This document shows positions 44,895-56,844 of a stretch of DNA of 64,000 bases, in pieces. The notes below the pieces were generated by a model. It was given only the letters and a program-made list of their open reading frames with translations. It was not told where the DNA came from and ran no database searches. Every line of letters begins with the position of its first letter. Position 1 is the stretch's first letter. Origin of the DNA: Dichetophora obliterata (lineage: Eukaryota; Arthropoda; Insecta; Diptera; Sciomyzidae); NCBI GenBank assembly GCA_963920525.1, contig OY986439.1, positions 28,468,819 to 28,532,818 on the forward strand. The letters are read 5' to 3'. A program made the position numbers and the translations under genes.

Positions 44895-47800
44895 TCTAAA
44901 TGTTTGATAGTTTAAATCATACTTGATTTTAAATACAAATTCTAGTTGTTTGACAGTTTAAAATCGTTTATCGAGCTTAAGGTCAAAGTTAGAAACAATT
45001 AATTGTTCTAACGAATTTTTTCTAAAGAAACAACAACAACAACAAAGTTTTTTCAATATGAAAGGAAAAAAACCACTAGCAAATTGATTTTATTGTACAA
45101 TTTCTGCGTGCTAAACGCGTCATCAGAAATCTTTGTGATTGCCCGTGCAAGCGCGTAGACGCACTGCACCATCGGGGCGATGAGATTTTGAAGCTTCAAT
45201 TTCTCATTTTTTCCCTTAATTTCATAATGCCACATTTGTTGTTGTATTTCTGTTTTACTTTAGTTTCTATGCCTATATTATATGTAGTCCAACAGCCTGC
45301 TGGAATTCTGCACTAACAAAGCATGTTTACTGAAGTTGTTTTTAGAATTTTTGCTGATTTTGTTTTTCAGCTGTTTCCGTTTGGTCGAGCTCTACCATTT
45401 GATTAAAGTTTTTTCCTAAATGACCTCTATGTTTATTATGTTGACTTTATATGATTTAAATACAAATTCTAAATGTTTGATAGTTTAAATCATACTTGAT
45501 TTTAAATACAAATTCTAGTTGTTTGACAGTTTAAAATCGTTTATCGAGCTTAAGGTCAAAGTTAGAAACAATTAATTGTTCTAACGAATTTTTTCTAAAG
45601 AAACAACAACAACAACAAAGTTTTTTCAATATGAAAGGAAAAAAACCACTAGCAAATTGATTTTATTGTACAATTTCTGCGTGCTAAACGCGTCATCAGA
45701 AATCTTTGTGATTGCCCGTGCAAGCGCGTAGACGCACTGCACCATCGGGGCGATGAGATTTTGAAGCTTCAATTTCTCATTTTTTCCCTTAATTTCATAA
45801 TGCCACATTTGTTGTTGTATTTCTGTTTTACTTTAGTTTCTATGCCTATATTATATGTAGTCCAACAGCCTGCTGGAATTCTGCACTAACAAAGCATGTT
45901 TACTGAAGTTGTTTTTAGAATTTTTGCTGATTTTGTTTTTCAGCTGTTTCCGTTTGGTCGAGCTCTACCATTTGATTAAAGTTTTTTCCTAAATGACCTC
46001 TATGTTTATTATGTTGACTTTATATGATTTAAATACAAATTCTAAATGTTTGATAGTTTAAATCATACTTGATTTTAAATACAAATTCTAGTTGTTTGAC
46101 AGTTTAAAATCGTTTATCGAGCTTAAGGTCAAAGTTAGAAACAATTAATTGTTCTAACGAATTTTTTCTCTAAAGAAACAACAACAACAACAAAGTTTTT
46201 TCAATATGAAAGGAAAAAAACCACTAGCAAATTGATTTTATTGTACAATTTCTGCGTGCTAAACGCGTCATCAGAAATCTTTGTGATTGCCCGTGCAAGC
46301 GCGTAGACGCACTGCACCATCGGGGCGATGAGATTTTGAAGCTTCAATTTCTCATTTTTTCCCTTAATTTCATAATGCCACATTTGTTGTTGTATTTCTG
46401 TTTTACTTTAGTTTCTATGCCTATATTATATGTAGTCCAACAGCCTGCTGGAATTCTGCACTAACAAAGCATGTTTACTGAAGTTGTTTTTAGAATTTTT
46501 GCTGATTTTGTTTTTCAGCTGTTTCCGTTTGGTCGAGCTCTACCATTTGATTAAAGTTTTTTCCTAAATGACCTCTATGTTTATTATGTTGACTTTATAT
46601 GATTTAAATACAAATTCTAAATGTTTGATAGTTTAAATCATACTTGATTTTAAATACAAATTCTAGTTGTTTGACAGTTTAAAATCGTTTATCGAGCTTA
46701 AGGTCAAAGTTAGAAACAATTAATTGTTCTAACGAATTTTTTCTAAAGAAACAACAACAACAACAAAGTTTTTTCAATATGAAAGGAAAAAAACCACTAG
46801 CAAATTGATTTTATTGTACAATTTCTGCGTGCTAAACGCGTCATCAGAAATCTTTGTGATTGCCCGTGCAAGCGCGTAGACGCACTGCACCATCGGGGCG
46901 ATGAGATTTTGAAGCTTCAATTTCTCATTTTTTCCCTTAATTTCATAATGCCACATTTGTTGTTGTATTTCTGTTTTACTTTAGTTTCTATGCCTATATT
47001 ATATGTAGTCCAACAGCCTGCTGGAATTCTGCACTAACAAAGCATGTTTACTGAAGTTGTTTTTAGAATTTTTGCTGATTTTGTTTTTCAGCTGTTTCCG
47101 TTTGGTCGAGCTCTACCATTTGATTAAAGTTTTTTCCTAAATGACCTCTATGTTTATTATGTTGACTTTATATGATTTAAATACAAATTCTAAATGTTTG
47201 ATAGTTTAAATCATACTTGATTTTAAATACAAATTCTAGTTGTTTGACAGTTTAAAATCGTTTATCGAGCTTAAGGTCAAAGTTAGAAACAATTAATTGT
47301 TCTAACGAATTTTTTCTAAAGAAACAACAACAACAACAAAGTTTTTTCAATATGAAAGGAAAAAAACCACTAGCAAATTGATTTTATTGTACAATTTCTG
47401 CGTGCTAAACGCGTCATCAGAAATCTTTGTGATTGCCCGTGCAAGCGCGTAGACGCACTGCACCATCGGGGCGATGAGATTTTGAAGCTTCAATTTCTCA
47501 TTTTTTCCCTTAATTTCATAATGCCACATTTGTTGTTGTATTTCTGTTTTACTTTAGTTTCTATGCCTATATTATATGTAGTCCAACAGCCTGCTGGAAT
47601 TCTGCACTAACAAAGCATGTTTACTGAAGTTGTTTTTAGAATTTTTGCTGATTTTGTTTTTCAGCTGTTTCCGTTTGGTCGAGCTCTACCATTTGATTAA
47701 AGTTTTTTCCTAAATGACCTCTATGTTTATTATGTTGACTTTATATGATTTAAATACAAATTCTAAATGTTTGATAGTTTAAATCATACTTGATTTTAAA

Positions 47801-50554
47801 TACAAATTCTAGTTGTTTGACAGTTTAAAATCGTTTATCGAGCTTAAGGTCAAAGTTAGAAACAATTAATTGTTCTAACGAATTTTTTCTAAAGAAACAA
47901 CAACAACAACAAAGTTTTTTCAATATGAAAGGAAAAAAACCACTAGCAAATTGATTTTATTGTACAATTTCTGCGTGCTAAACGCGTCATCAGAAATCTT
48001 TGTGATTGCCCGTGCAAGCGCGTAGACGCACTGCACCATCGGGGCGATGAGATTTTGAAGCTTCAATTTCTCATTTTTTCCCTTAATTTCATAATGCCAC
48101 ATTTGTTGTTGTATTTCTGTTTTACTTTAGTTTCTATGCCTATATTATATGTAGTCCAACAGCCTGCTGGAATTCTGCACTAACAAAGCATGTTTACTGA
48201 AGTTGTTTTTAGAATTTTTGCTGATTTTGTTTTTCAGCTGTTTCCGTTTGGTCGAGCTCTACCATTTGATTAAAGTTTTTTCCTAAATGACCTCTATGTT
48301 TATTATGTTGACTTTATATGATTTAAATACAAATTCTAAATGTTTGATAGTTTAAATCATACTTGATTTTAAATACAAATTCTAGTTGTTTGACAGTTTA
48401 AAATCGTTTATCGAGCTTAAGGTCAAAGTTAGAAACAATTAATTGTTCTAACGAATTTTTTTTTTCTAAAGAAACAACAACAACAACAAAGTTTTTTCAA
48501 TATGAAAGGAAAAAAAAACCACTAGCAAATTGATTTTATTGTACAATTTCTGCGTGCTAAACGCGTCATCAGAAATCTTTGTGATTGCCCGTGCAAGCGC
48601 GTAGACGCACTGCACCATCGGGGCGATGAGATTTTGAAGCTTCAATTTCTCATTTTTTCCCTTAATTTCATAATGCCACATTTGTTGTTGTATTTCTGTT
48701 TTACTTTAGTTTCTATGCCTATATTATATGTAGTCCAACAGCCTGCTGGAATTCTGCACTAACAAAGCATGTTTACTGAAGTTGTTTTTAGAATTTTTGC
48801 TGATTTTGTTTTTCAGCTGTTTCCGTTTGGTCGAGCTCTACCATTTGATTAAAGTTTTTTCCTAAATGACCTCTATGTTTATTATGTTGACTTTATATGA
48901 TTTAAATACAAATTCTAAATGTTTGATAGTTTAAATCATACTTGATTTTAAATACAAATTCTAGTTGTTTGACAGTTTAAAATCGTTTATCGAGCTTAAG
49001 GTCAAAGTTAGAAACAATTAATTGTTCTAACGAATTTTTTCTAAAGAAACAACAACAACAACAAAGTTTTTTCAATATGAAAGGAAAAAAACCACTAGCA
49101 AATTGATTTTATTGTACAATTTCTGCGTGCTAAACGCGTCATCAGAAATCTTTGTGATTGCCCGTGCAAGCGCGTAGACGCACTGCACCATCGGGGCGAT
49201 GAGATTTTGAAGCTTCAATTTCTCATTTTTTCCCTTAATTTCATAATGCCACATTTGTTGTTGTATTTCTGTTTTACTTTAGTTTCTATGCCTATATTAT
49301 ATGTAGTCCAACAGCCTGCTGGAATTCTGCACTAACAAAGCATGTTTACTGAAGTTGTTTTTAGAATTTTTGCTGATTTTGTTTTTCAGCTGTTTCCGTT
49401 TGGTCGAGCTCTACCATTTGATTAAAGTTTTTTCCTAAATGACCTCTATGTTTATTATGTTGACTTTATATGATTTAAATACAAATTCTAAATGTTTGAT
49501 AGTTTAAATCATACTTGATTTTAAATACAAATTCTAGTTGTTTGACAGTTTAAAATCGTTTATCGAGCTTAAGGTCAATGTGGCATTATGAAATTAAGGG
49601 AAAAAATGAGAAATTGAAGCTTCAAAATCTCATCGCCCCGATGGTGCAGTGCGTCTACGCGCTTGCACGGGCAATCACAAAGATTTCTGATGACGCGTTT
49701 AGCACGCAGAAATTGTACAATAAAATCAATTTGCTAGTGGTTTTTTTTTCCTTTCATATTGAAAAAACTTTGTTGTTGTTGTTGTTTCTTTAGAAAAAAT
49801 TCGTTAGAACAATTAATTGTTTCTAACTTTGACCTTAAGCTCGATAAACGATTTTAAACTGTCAAACAACTAGAATTTGTATTTAAAATCAAGTATGATT
49901 TAAACTATCAAACATTTAGAATTTGTATTTAAATCATATAAAGTCAACATAATAAACATAGAGGTCATTTAGGAAAAAACTTTAATCAAATGGTAGAGCT
50001 CGACCAAACGGAAACAGCTGAAAAACAAAATCAGCAAAAATTCTAAAAACAACTTCAGTAAACATGCTTTGTTAGTGCAGAATTCCAGCAGGCTGTTGGA
50101 CTACATATAATATAGGCATAGAAACTAAAGTAAAACAGAAATACAACAACAAATGTGGCATTATGAAATTAAGGGAAAAAATGAGAAATTGAAGCTTCAA
50201 AATCTCATCGCCCCGATGGTGCAGTGCGTCTACGCGCTTGCACGGGCAATCACAAAGATTTCTGATGACGCGTTTAGCACGCAGAAATTGTACAATAAAA
50301 TCAATTTGCTAGTGGTTTTTTTCCTTTCATATTGAAAAAACTTTGTTGTTGTTGTTGTTTCTTTAGAAAAAATTCGTTAGAACAATTAATTGTTTCTAAC
50401 TTTGACCTTAAGCTCGATAAACGATTTTAAACTGTCAAACAACTAGAATTTGTATTTAAAATCAAGTATGATTTAAACTATCAAACATTTAGAATTTGTA
50501 TTTAAATCATATAAAGTCAACATAATAAACATAGAGGTCATTTAGGAAAAAACT
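44895..50554. repeat. 573-bp satellite array, ~8 direct and ~2 inverted units
   Basis: Equivalent points recur at 45235, 45808, 46383, 46956, 47529, 48102, 48681 and 49254 (spacing 573, 575, 573, 573, 573, 579, 573), all in one orientation. At 49577 the sequence turns round in mid-unit and two units follow inverted (49578 and 50153). By eye the differences between units are almost only homopolymer or dinucleotide length changes, e.g. CTCT for CT near 46166, and 10 T plus 9 A in the 48.5-kb unit. The 60-codon ORF in each unit (MWHYEIKGKNEKLKLQ...) is identical because the whole unit is. The array is flanked by AAAATCAAAAAAC at 44882-44894 and 50555-50567. Confidence 0.95.
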
Positions 50555-50567
50555 AAAATCAAAAAAC

Positions 50568-51386
50568 ATTAATATAGGTCTTTGTGGTTTTTTAGTTTTT
50601 ACATATTTTTATAGGCTACTTATTTCATCAGTTCAAGATATATCATATAAGATTTTTGAAAAAAAAAATTGTAAATAAACAGAAAAAACTTAAAAGGCTC
50701 TTCTATCATTATACGAATAAAGCTTTATTTATTATTATTAACATAAAAAAGGAATTAACTTCGACTAAACCGAAGTTAAAATACCCCCACATCCGTATGT
50801 TGGTATATACGAAGTTGTCAATGTTGTATAATGTTGATGACGCCTCTTTAAGGGGGCGTGGTTTTTATCCAAATATACAACATTTTAAACTAAGAGTTCA
50901 TCCCAATTATCAAAGCTTATGTGTAAAATATTATGTTTTAACCATAACTTTTGTGGATTTATGAAGGTATTGTATTATAATGGCGAAAATTTGTGTGTGA
51001 GGTGGGCGTGGTTTTCATCCAATTTTGACAAATTTCAAATATGTGGTGAATATTTTTCTCCAAAGCTAATGTGCAAAATTCCAAATTCATATAGTTATTT
51101 TTGTGGCATTTTAAGAGATACCGTTTTGATAAAGTCACGCAGTACGCGTGGTGGTATAAAAAGTTACGTTAAAGCCAATGTTAGTCGCTTGGACGTACAC
51201 TACATTTATAAAAAGATTCACCCCATCCAATTAAAAAGCCAAACACATCCCAACGCAACGAAGGCAGCTTAACAACTAATGTGATTACTACGATATGGAT
51301 AAAGAACACGATCAGATGAGAGAAAAAATGTTGTAAGTAAAAAGTGAGCAGTGTTAGTCGAAACGACTAACATTGGTTATCCAGGG
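50568..51386. other. Right shell of the piggyBac-like element
   Basis: About 820 bp with two overlapping open frames (50656-50964 and 50919-51272) that match no family I know. The terminal part holds GTTAGTCG motifs related to the terminus (for example near 51180 and 51352). The frames may be relics of a lost gene or chance. Confidence 0.4.
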
Positions 51387-51390
51387 TTAA

Positions 51391-52446
51391 ATTCACTTCT
51401 ATTTCAGTATTAGTTTTAGTGTTAAACTTAACTTTCCTATCAATTTGGTAATAATTGTTATTTACCACTTAACTAGTAATAACTACACTCAATTTTTGAA
51501 AATTCAACATTTCTTTACTGCTAATATGATAGTAAAAAACTTTTTACTACTATAACTGCAGTGAAATTATTGTACATCAGTAGTTATTCAACGAAAGATG
51601 AATTTTATATGAATGTACTTAAATTACTAAAAAATTATTTGCAAATTCTTTTCTTCAATGAAACTAAATTTACTCGATGGTTGCTCAATTTTGCTGCAAA
51701 AACGGTAGTTACTCTTATTTCTACTTCTGAGATTGCAGAAAAATTAATACAAACAAATTTTGAAAATGCTTACTCAATAACAGCAAAATCATTGTTTCAG
51801 AGAGTAATTTTACTGCAATGAGTGCAGTAATTTGAAGCTTGACTACAATTGAGCTGCGCAGAGCACAAGTGGTGTAAGTCCAATTATTTCCTTAATACAG
51901 TTATAAGCATAAAAGTGAAAAGTGAATGAGAAGTGAAAGTTTCATTATCTGTGAATAATATCCAAAAATTTTTTTTGCTTTGACTTATTCTCTATTTTTT
52001 TCGGAGCACAAACAAGGTAAGTCCACAGTTACTACAGACAGCTCATTTCTTAAGGAATTCGCCAAAGAATGATTTTTTCTTATTTTATAAGAAAAACAAA
52101 AATTAGGAAAATAAAAATATTATGAAAAAAGCTTTCCATAATCGAAAACAAGCTAAAAAGTGCAAATCTTAAAAAAGTTCGGAGCACAAACAACATAAGT
52201 CCAAGCTTTTTTACAAGTAAGCCATTTTCTTGAACATTTTTGGAAATAAATTTATTGTGTTAATATGTATGAATAGCTTATTTCTTGCTTATTATCGACT
52301 TTCTGAACAAAAGTTGTAATTAATTCCTTGAGTTCTATACAAAGATTTTTGCAAACACCTAAATATCAATTATTACATTAATTTCAGTCAAGTGTCGCTT
52401 ATTTTACTGCTGTAGTTGTAGTAATCGATGCAGCTGACTCCCGTTA
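51391..52446. other. Non-coding DNA with short direct repeats
   Basis: GAGCACAAGTGGTGTAAGTCC (about 51866), and the shorter GGAGCACAAACA...TAAGTCC at about 52004 and 52180, recur at 140-175-bp spacing. Motifs of the type GTAGTAAAATTA occur here and again near 53760-53900, so an older element may span both, but its ends could not be fixed. Confidence 0.4.
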
Positions 52447-52663
52447 CCGAGCGTTTCCACTGCCCGAAAGAATTAAGAATTCATCGCGAACAAAACGTAA
52501 CGATGAAATCTTCGTTCGTTCATGCTGAAAAAGTGTTTCCACTGCACGAATAGCGCTTGCGAGCATCTTGAAAAAAAACCAATGTTCCGAACCTTCTGTT
52601 CGGAACAAACTGTTTCCACTGCCAGAACGTATAATCGTTCGTTCAGGCAGTGTAAACGCTCGG
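52447..52663. mobile_element. PIF/Harbinger-like MITE, 217 bp
   Basis: The termini CCGAGCGTTTCCACTGCC and, from the right, CCGAGCGTTTACACTGCC are inverted (one mismatch in 18). TTA lies on both sides (52444-52446 and 52664-52666). Internal copies of TGTTTCCACTGC recur at 52549 and 52609. A minus-strand ORF crossing it is not a gene. Confidence 0.85.
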
Positions 52664-52982
52664 TTAGACGCGTGCTTGCTCATTCGTGAGTGAACATTCG
52701 TAGCGTTACAACGCGTTCAATTAATTTTATTTTTTATTTCAATATATATCTGTTTTTGTGGTGCTGTGAAATTTTTGGAATGAATAAAACAATTGTTACA
52801 AGAAGTTCTCGTTCGAAATATATAAAATGTTCACTTCGCAAATGCGGATATATTGGATAAAAAATTTTTATGAAATTTATCGTCATGTCCTGAGGCATGA
52901 ATTATTATTATTTTATATATGAATTCCAAAGCTGTGTTAAAAAGATATTTTTTGTATCAAATTTGTTGTGTTTTGAGTATAA

Positions 52983-53352
52983 CAGCCCTATTCTGGTTGT
53001 AAGCTTAACAAGAAATAGTTAAGGAGCTCTTGTTAAGCTGATTGTTATGTTATGTAAATGTTGGTGTCCTTAAAAATCATTTACAACATAAAAGCTAAAA
53101 AAGCTTTTAAAGCTCACCATGCATGGTGAAAATCGATATGCCTATTGAAAGAAAAGATGCGCACTATAAACAGATGCTTCGAGTGCAGCTTGTGACTTTG
53201 CAAGCGCTTGAAAATTTTGCCACGGCTTTATTATTTGTATTTTTTATTATTTTCACAACAATTTTCTATCCAAGCACATATCCAAGCAGAATTGTTAATA
53301 TTAACTATTTTGTTAATGTGGTGAGCTTAGTTAAGCTGCCAGAATAGGGCTG
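52983..53352. mobile_element. PIF/Harbinger-like element (CAGCCCTATTCTGG family)
   Basis: The same 14-base terminus as the 17083 element, inverted at both ends, and TAA on both sides (52980-52982 and 53353-53355). Subterminal AAGCTTAACAAG and GAGCTTAGTTAAGC blocks are also roughly inverted. A frame at 53123-53347 encodes MPIERKDAHYKQMLRVQLVTLQALENFA before a hydrophobic stretch. It is unassigned, and could be a scrap of an autonomous relative. Confidence 0.82.
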
Positions 53353-53355
53353 TAA

Positions 53356-56035
53356 GATTACTGATATATCGTTTAAGTCTTTTTTTTAAACACAGAAACA
53401 TTATCGCGTGTTTCGAAACAGGAAAAAAATTGAGTATCATTTTGCAATCCTTAGTCGTCATTACTTATGTTCCTTGATTTGTCTGGCCTTCTGAAAATGT
53501 GTAAACAGAAAAATTAATTTTCTTGACTGTATTCATTTTTTTTTTTATTAAAGCTAACTTGCAATTACGAGCTAATTTTTTTTCCTCTTTTTAAATAATT
53601 TCATATATAAAATTTAAATAATAAGTTCTAAAAATTGCTATTTAAAATTTGTTTAATAAGACTTTCATCAATAAAGAAAGCTTGAAAATATTCAAACAAG
53701 TCTTTAATTATATATAACAGGGCCCAAAATAATTGCAACAAAGTAGTAATAATATTACTCTAATTTTGATTAATTTTACTTTAAAAGTTGTAGTAAAATT
53801 ATCACACGTTCATTGAATATTACCACAAAAATAGTAGTAAAATTAGTTCACGGTCATTGAATTTTACTACTACCACTTTACTGCTTTTTTGGTAGCAAAA
53901 CGACTGCTTAATGTTATAGCAGAAACTATCAGCTAATAATTTTTAGAGTGCTAGTATCAAAAATAAGTTAGTATTAACTGTTTAATTTAGTTTAGTTAGA
54001 TTTAATAAAATCGATGTACGATTATTAAGAAATTTATAATTTAACATGAGTGGATTGCATATGTAGACCATACGACTATTGAAGGGTTAAAGGCATATGC
54101 ACAAAAAACTTGTGAATATTTATTTCTTCTTTGGAACATTTTGGAATAACGCAATTTAGATAATTCCTAAACAAAGTATGGAAAAAATCACATGAAAAGA
54201 GTGCATGAATTTTGGTATTTATTTCTTCAAAATGACCACTGTGCACCCCGTGAAAAATTTATCTAATATCTCTACAAATTCCTGCTAAAATAGTCGCCCC
54301 ACTTAAACACGCCTCCAATAATTTCCGTTTACACTTGCATCTTTGACAACACTTTCCACGACGTAGTGTCAAAGAATTTTCTTTTTACATCCTGCACTAA
54401 TCCAAAGGATTTCTTCTAGTTAAGCTGCCTGTAGGCTGAAAAATTATTTTATTTTTTGCCATGCTGTCGGATATTTGCTCCATACAAAACAAGACAAAAA
54501 AAAATTAGAATTGTAACTTCAGTGCGCATGGCCGGAAGCTAAAACAAATAAATGAAAGAAACGAAACTCACAACAAAAAAGAGGCGAAGGACTCCAAATC
54601 CTTAAGCATAATTTTTTTGATGCATCAGCATCGACATCTTTGGGTATCAACTAAGCAGCATTGATGCCAAGATGCTAGCAAGGATTTAGCCAGCCTACCA
54701 CTTGAGCTCCTCTAGTTTAGCTCAGAGGTTCAGGCAAGCTAGCAACAACTAGGACGGGAGCAGAAACAACATGAAAATGTTTTATCCTTAGGGAAATGGC
54801 TGCTTGAAGTGTTGAATCCTTCGACGAATTGAAGAGGTCGCCGCATAGAACAGCCGCATGCAGAAAAACAACAAAACATCAACAACACCAACAAAGTGAA
54901 GAGCAAAAATTCCGCTAAAGCCTAAACAAACACGCATACAAAAGCACACACACACATACTCAGTCCACACACACACACTCCAGCACACAAAAAAGCCCAA
55001 CAAGCATGACAGCTAATACAACGGAACGCTGGCCTTCCACACGTACCCCACCCCCCTCCTTTCCTCTCACATTAAAGCTTATTTTACAAGATTTTTATTA
55101 TTTTATATAAAGATGCAAAAGTATTAAAAAGTTTACTTTTCTCCTTTTTTATAGACTTTTTCTTCCATTCATGTTTACATATTATTCCTTTTATTTTCCA
55201 ATTCTCGAGTTGTTCCATGTTGTTTCCATGCTGTGGGATTAAGTTTATAAAATCCCCTCAAAAGGAAACTTTTAAAAAATTGTATTAAGTTTTAAGCTAG
55301 CTAAAGGTTCACTCTCATGCCTACAACAACATTTAAGTACCGTTTTCATTTTTAAGAAGGTCCTTTAAGGCGTTGGGTAATATGTGTGAAAGTAAGATAA
55401 TACCAGCATGAGAACAGGGTATTGTAATGTATTAAAATTTAGCTGTACATAAAATTTAAATAGTGTCTTAAAAGCAGTCAAAGTGATTTATAAAGTCCAT
55501 GAAGATGTCATCAAATGCTTAGATTTAGATATAAACTGGTGAAACATATCATATTATGAAAGCAATAATATCTTAATGGCAGGACTTCCTTAAATAAAGG
55601 ATGTGTTTTTCAAATAATTATAGAATTTTCGACAGACATATCGAAGCATCTGCTAGTTTGGACACGTGACTTTGATATTTCTGTTCAGTATACTTTTGCA
55701 AATTACTAGATATGAATCTATTTAGAAAAGACTTATATACTCGCACAATGCACTTAGCCGGAAAAAGAAAAACTAATATATCCGGATGCTATTTTCGAAC
55801 ATTATTAAGGAACTTTTTTCGGTAAAAATAAACTAAAGAATCACAACTAATAAGAAGCATATTCAAAGAATGCCTATTTGTATTTACGCCTGAGTTTTTG
55901 AAGCTATAAAGCTACTCCATTTAACGTAGTTTTTTTAATGGTTTTTTTTAAAGTCGTCGGGCAGTGTTTTCATCGTTTGAAGAGAAAAAACCTGGCTTGA
56001 ACTTATCTCATTGTAAAATAAACTAGAAACATAAT
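53356..56035. other. Non-coding DNA, partly non-repetitive
   Basis: 53740-53960 is rich in TAGTAAAATTA-type motifs. 54300-55080 is less AT-rich and appears unique. No coding motif is recognised. Confidence 0.4.
54944..54979. repeat. CA microsatellite
   Basis: Two short CA runs (ACACACACAC) separated by TACTCAGTC, in a locally unique patch. Confidence 0.85.
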
Positions 56036-56039
56036 CATC

Positions 56040-56255
56040 CCGATTCTGAATAATTTTTCCCGGGGAATTGGAAATAGGAGTTGTAATTTTTAAGAAAAAG
56101 TTCAAGAACATTTTGTATATTTTTAATGCAAATTTGTTCATCAACCGTCAATTTTCATGAATGTAAAAAAAATGTGATGTCTTTATCTGCTATCTTAAAA
56201 ATGAAAACTCCCTTTTCCGATTCCCCAGGAAAAATTATTCAGAATCGTGCTGAAT
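56040..56255. repeat. Hairpin element related to 34087-34300
   Basis: GATTCTGAATAATTTTTCC and the following GGGGAATTGGAAATAGGAGTT are inverted at 56205-56250 with few changes. The inner block resembles the CGGAATCGGAAAAAGGAG arm of the element at 34087. It has no coding capacity. Confidence 0.7.
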
Positions 56256-56264
56256 AATTTTGCA

Positions 56265-56844
56265 TTTTTCCCCTATGATTTTACTTCATAGAGATTTACT
56301 GTAAAATCATTATGATTTTCGCGTAAAAATCGCAACAAGTTTTTATGTTTAATCATTATGAAATAATGTAAAATCATTATGATGGTCATGTTTAATCATT
56401 ATGAAATCTTGATGAAATTTAGCTGAATCCTGACCTGATTTTGAAATAAAAATAACTTTAAGTTGGTATTGAAAAATATAAAAAACACTGCTTATAATTA
56501 CAAAACATACCACAATTTTTCTCCAACTAAAAATTTTTCTCTATAACGTGCAAGAAGTCTAATGGTTGATATAGCTTTTTTTATACATGCAATAACAATA
56601 GAGTTCAGCTACTACAGCTTTTTCGCACTTTCTCCGCATTAGATCATCTTAAGAACCAGCCCAAATAACATTAAAATATCTCAATGATATCGATAAGAGC
56701 GGTCCAAAACAATCAAAAGTGAGAAAAATTTACCCACCATAATATGGGTTGGGCTCAGGGACAACACAAGACATAACAACTAACCATGCGTTTACATAGA
56801 TCTAATCATACATTAGTTTTCAATCTACTTTTGAGTTAACCTTT
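56265..56844. other. Non-coding DNA beyond the LINE 3' end
   Basis: It includes short ATCATTATGAAAT repeats (56300-56405). It may contain the 3' UTR of the LINE to the right (minus strand), but no poly(A) tail or duplication was located. Confidence 0.4.

Larger units (their letters stand above)
44728..51386. mobile_element. piggyBac-like non-autonomous element with satellite cargo
   Basis: The 15-bp terminus CCCTGGATAACCAAT is inverted at the right end, and TTAA lies immediately outside both ends (44724-44727 and 51387-51390). TTAA targets with ends starting CCC are the mark of piggyBac transposons. A subterminal block AACCAATGTTAGTCG is shared as well: it abuts the terminus on the right but is displaced by about 20 bp on the left. 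There is no piggyBac transposase. Of 6659 bp, about 5.66 kb is the 573-bp array (44895-50554), leaving a shell of about 1 kb. Confidence 0.85.

Noticed and set aside
45053..50335. Ten copies of a 60-71-codon ORF (MWHYEIKGKNEKLKL...)
   Set aside because: The whole 573-bp unit is repeated with near identity, including non-coding parts, so ORF conservation says nothing about selection. The frame is altered by homopolymer length changes and matches no family.
51480..53960. One large element between TAGTAAAATTA-rich flanks
   Set aside because: Similarity between the flanks is too loose to define inverted termini, and no target duplication was seen.
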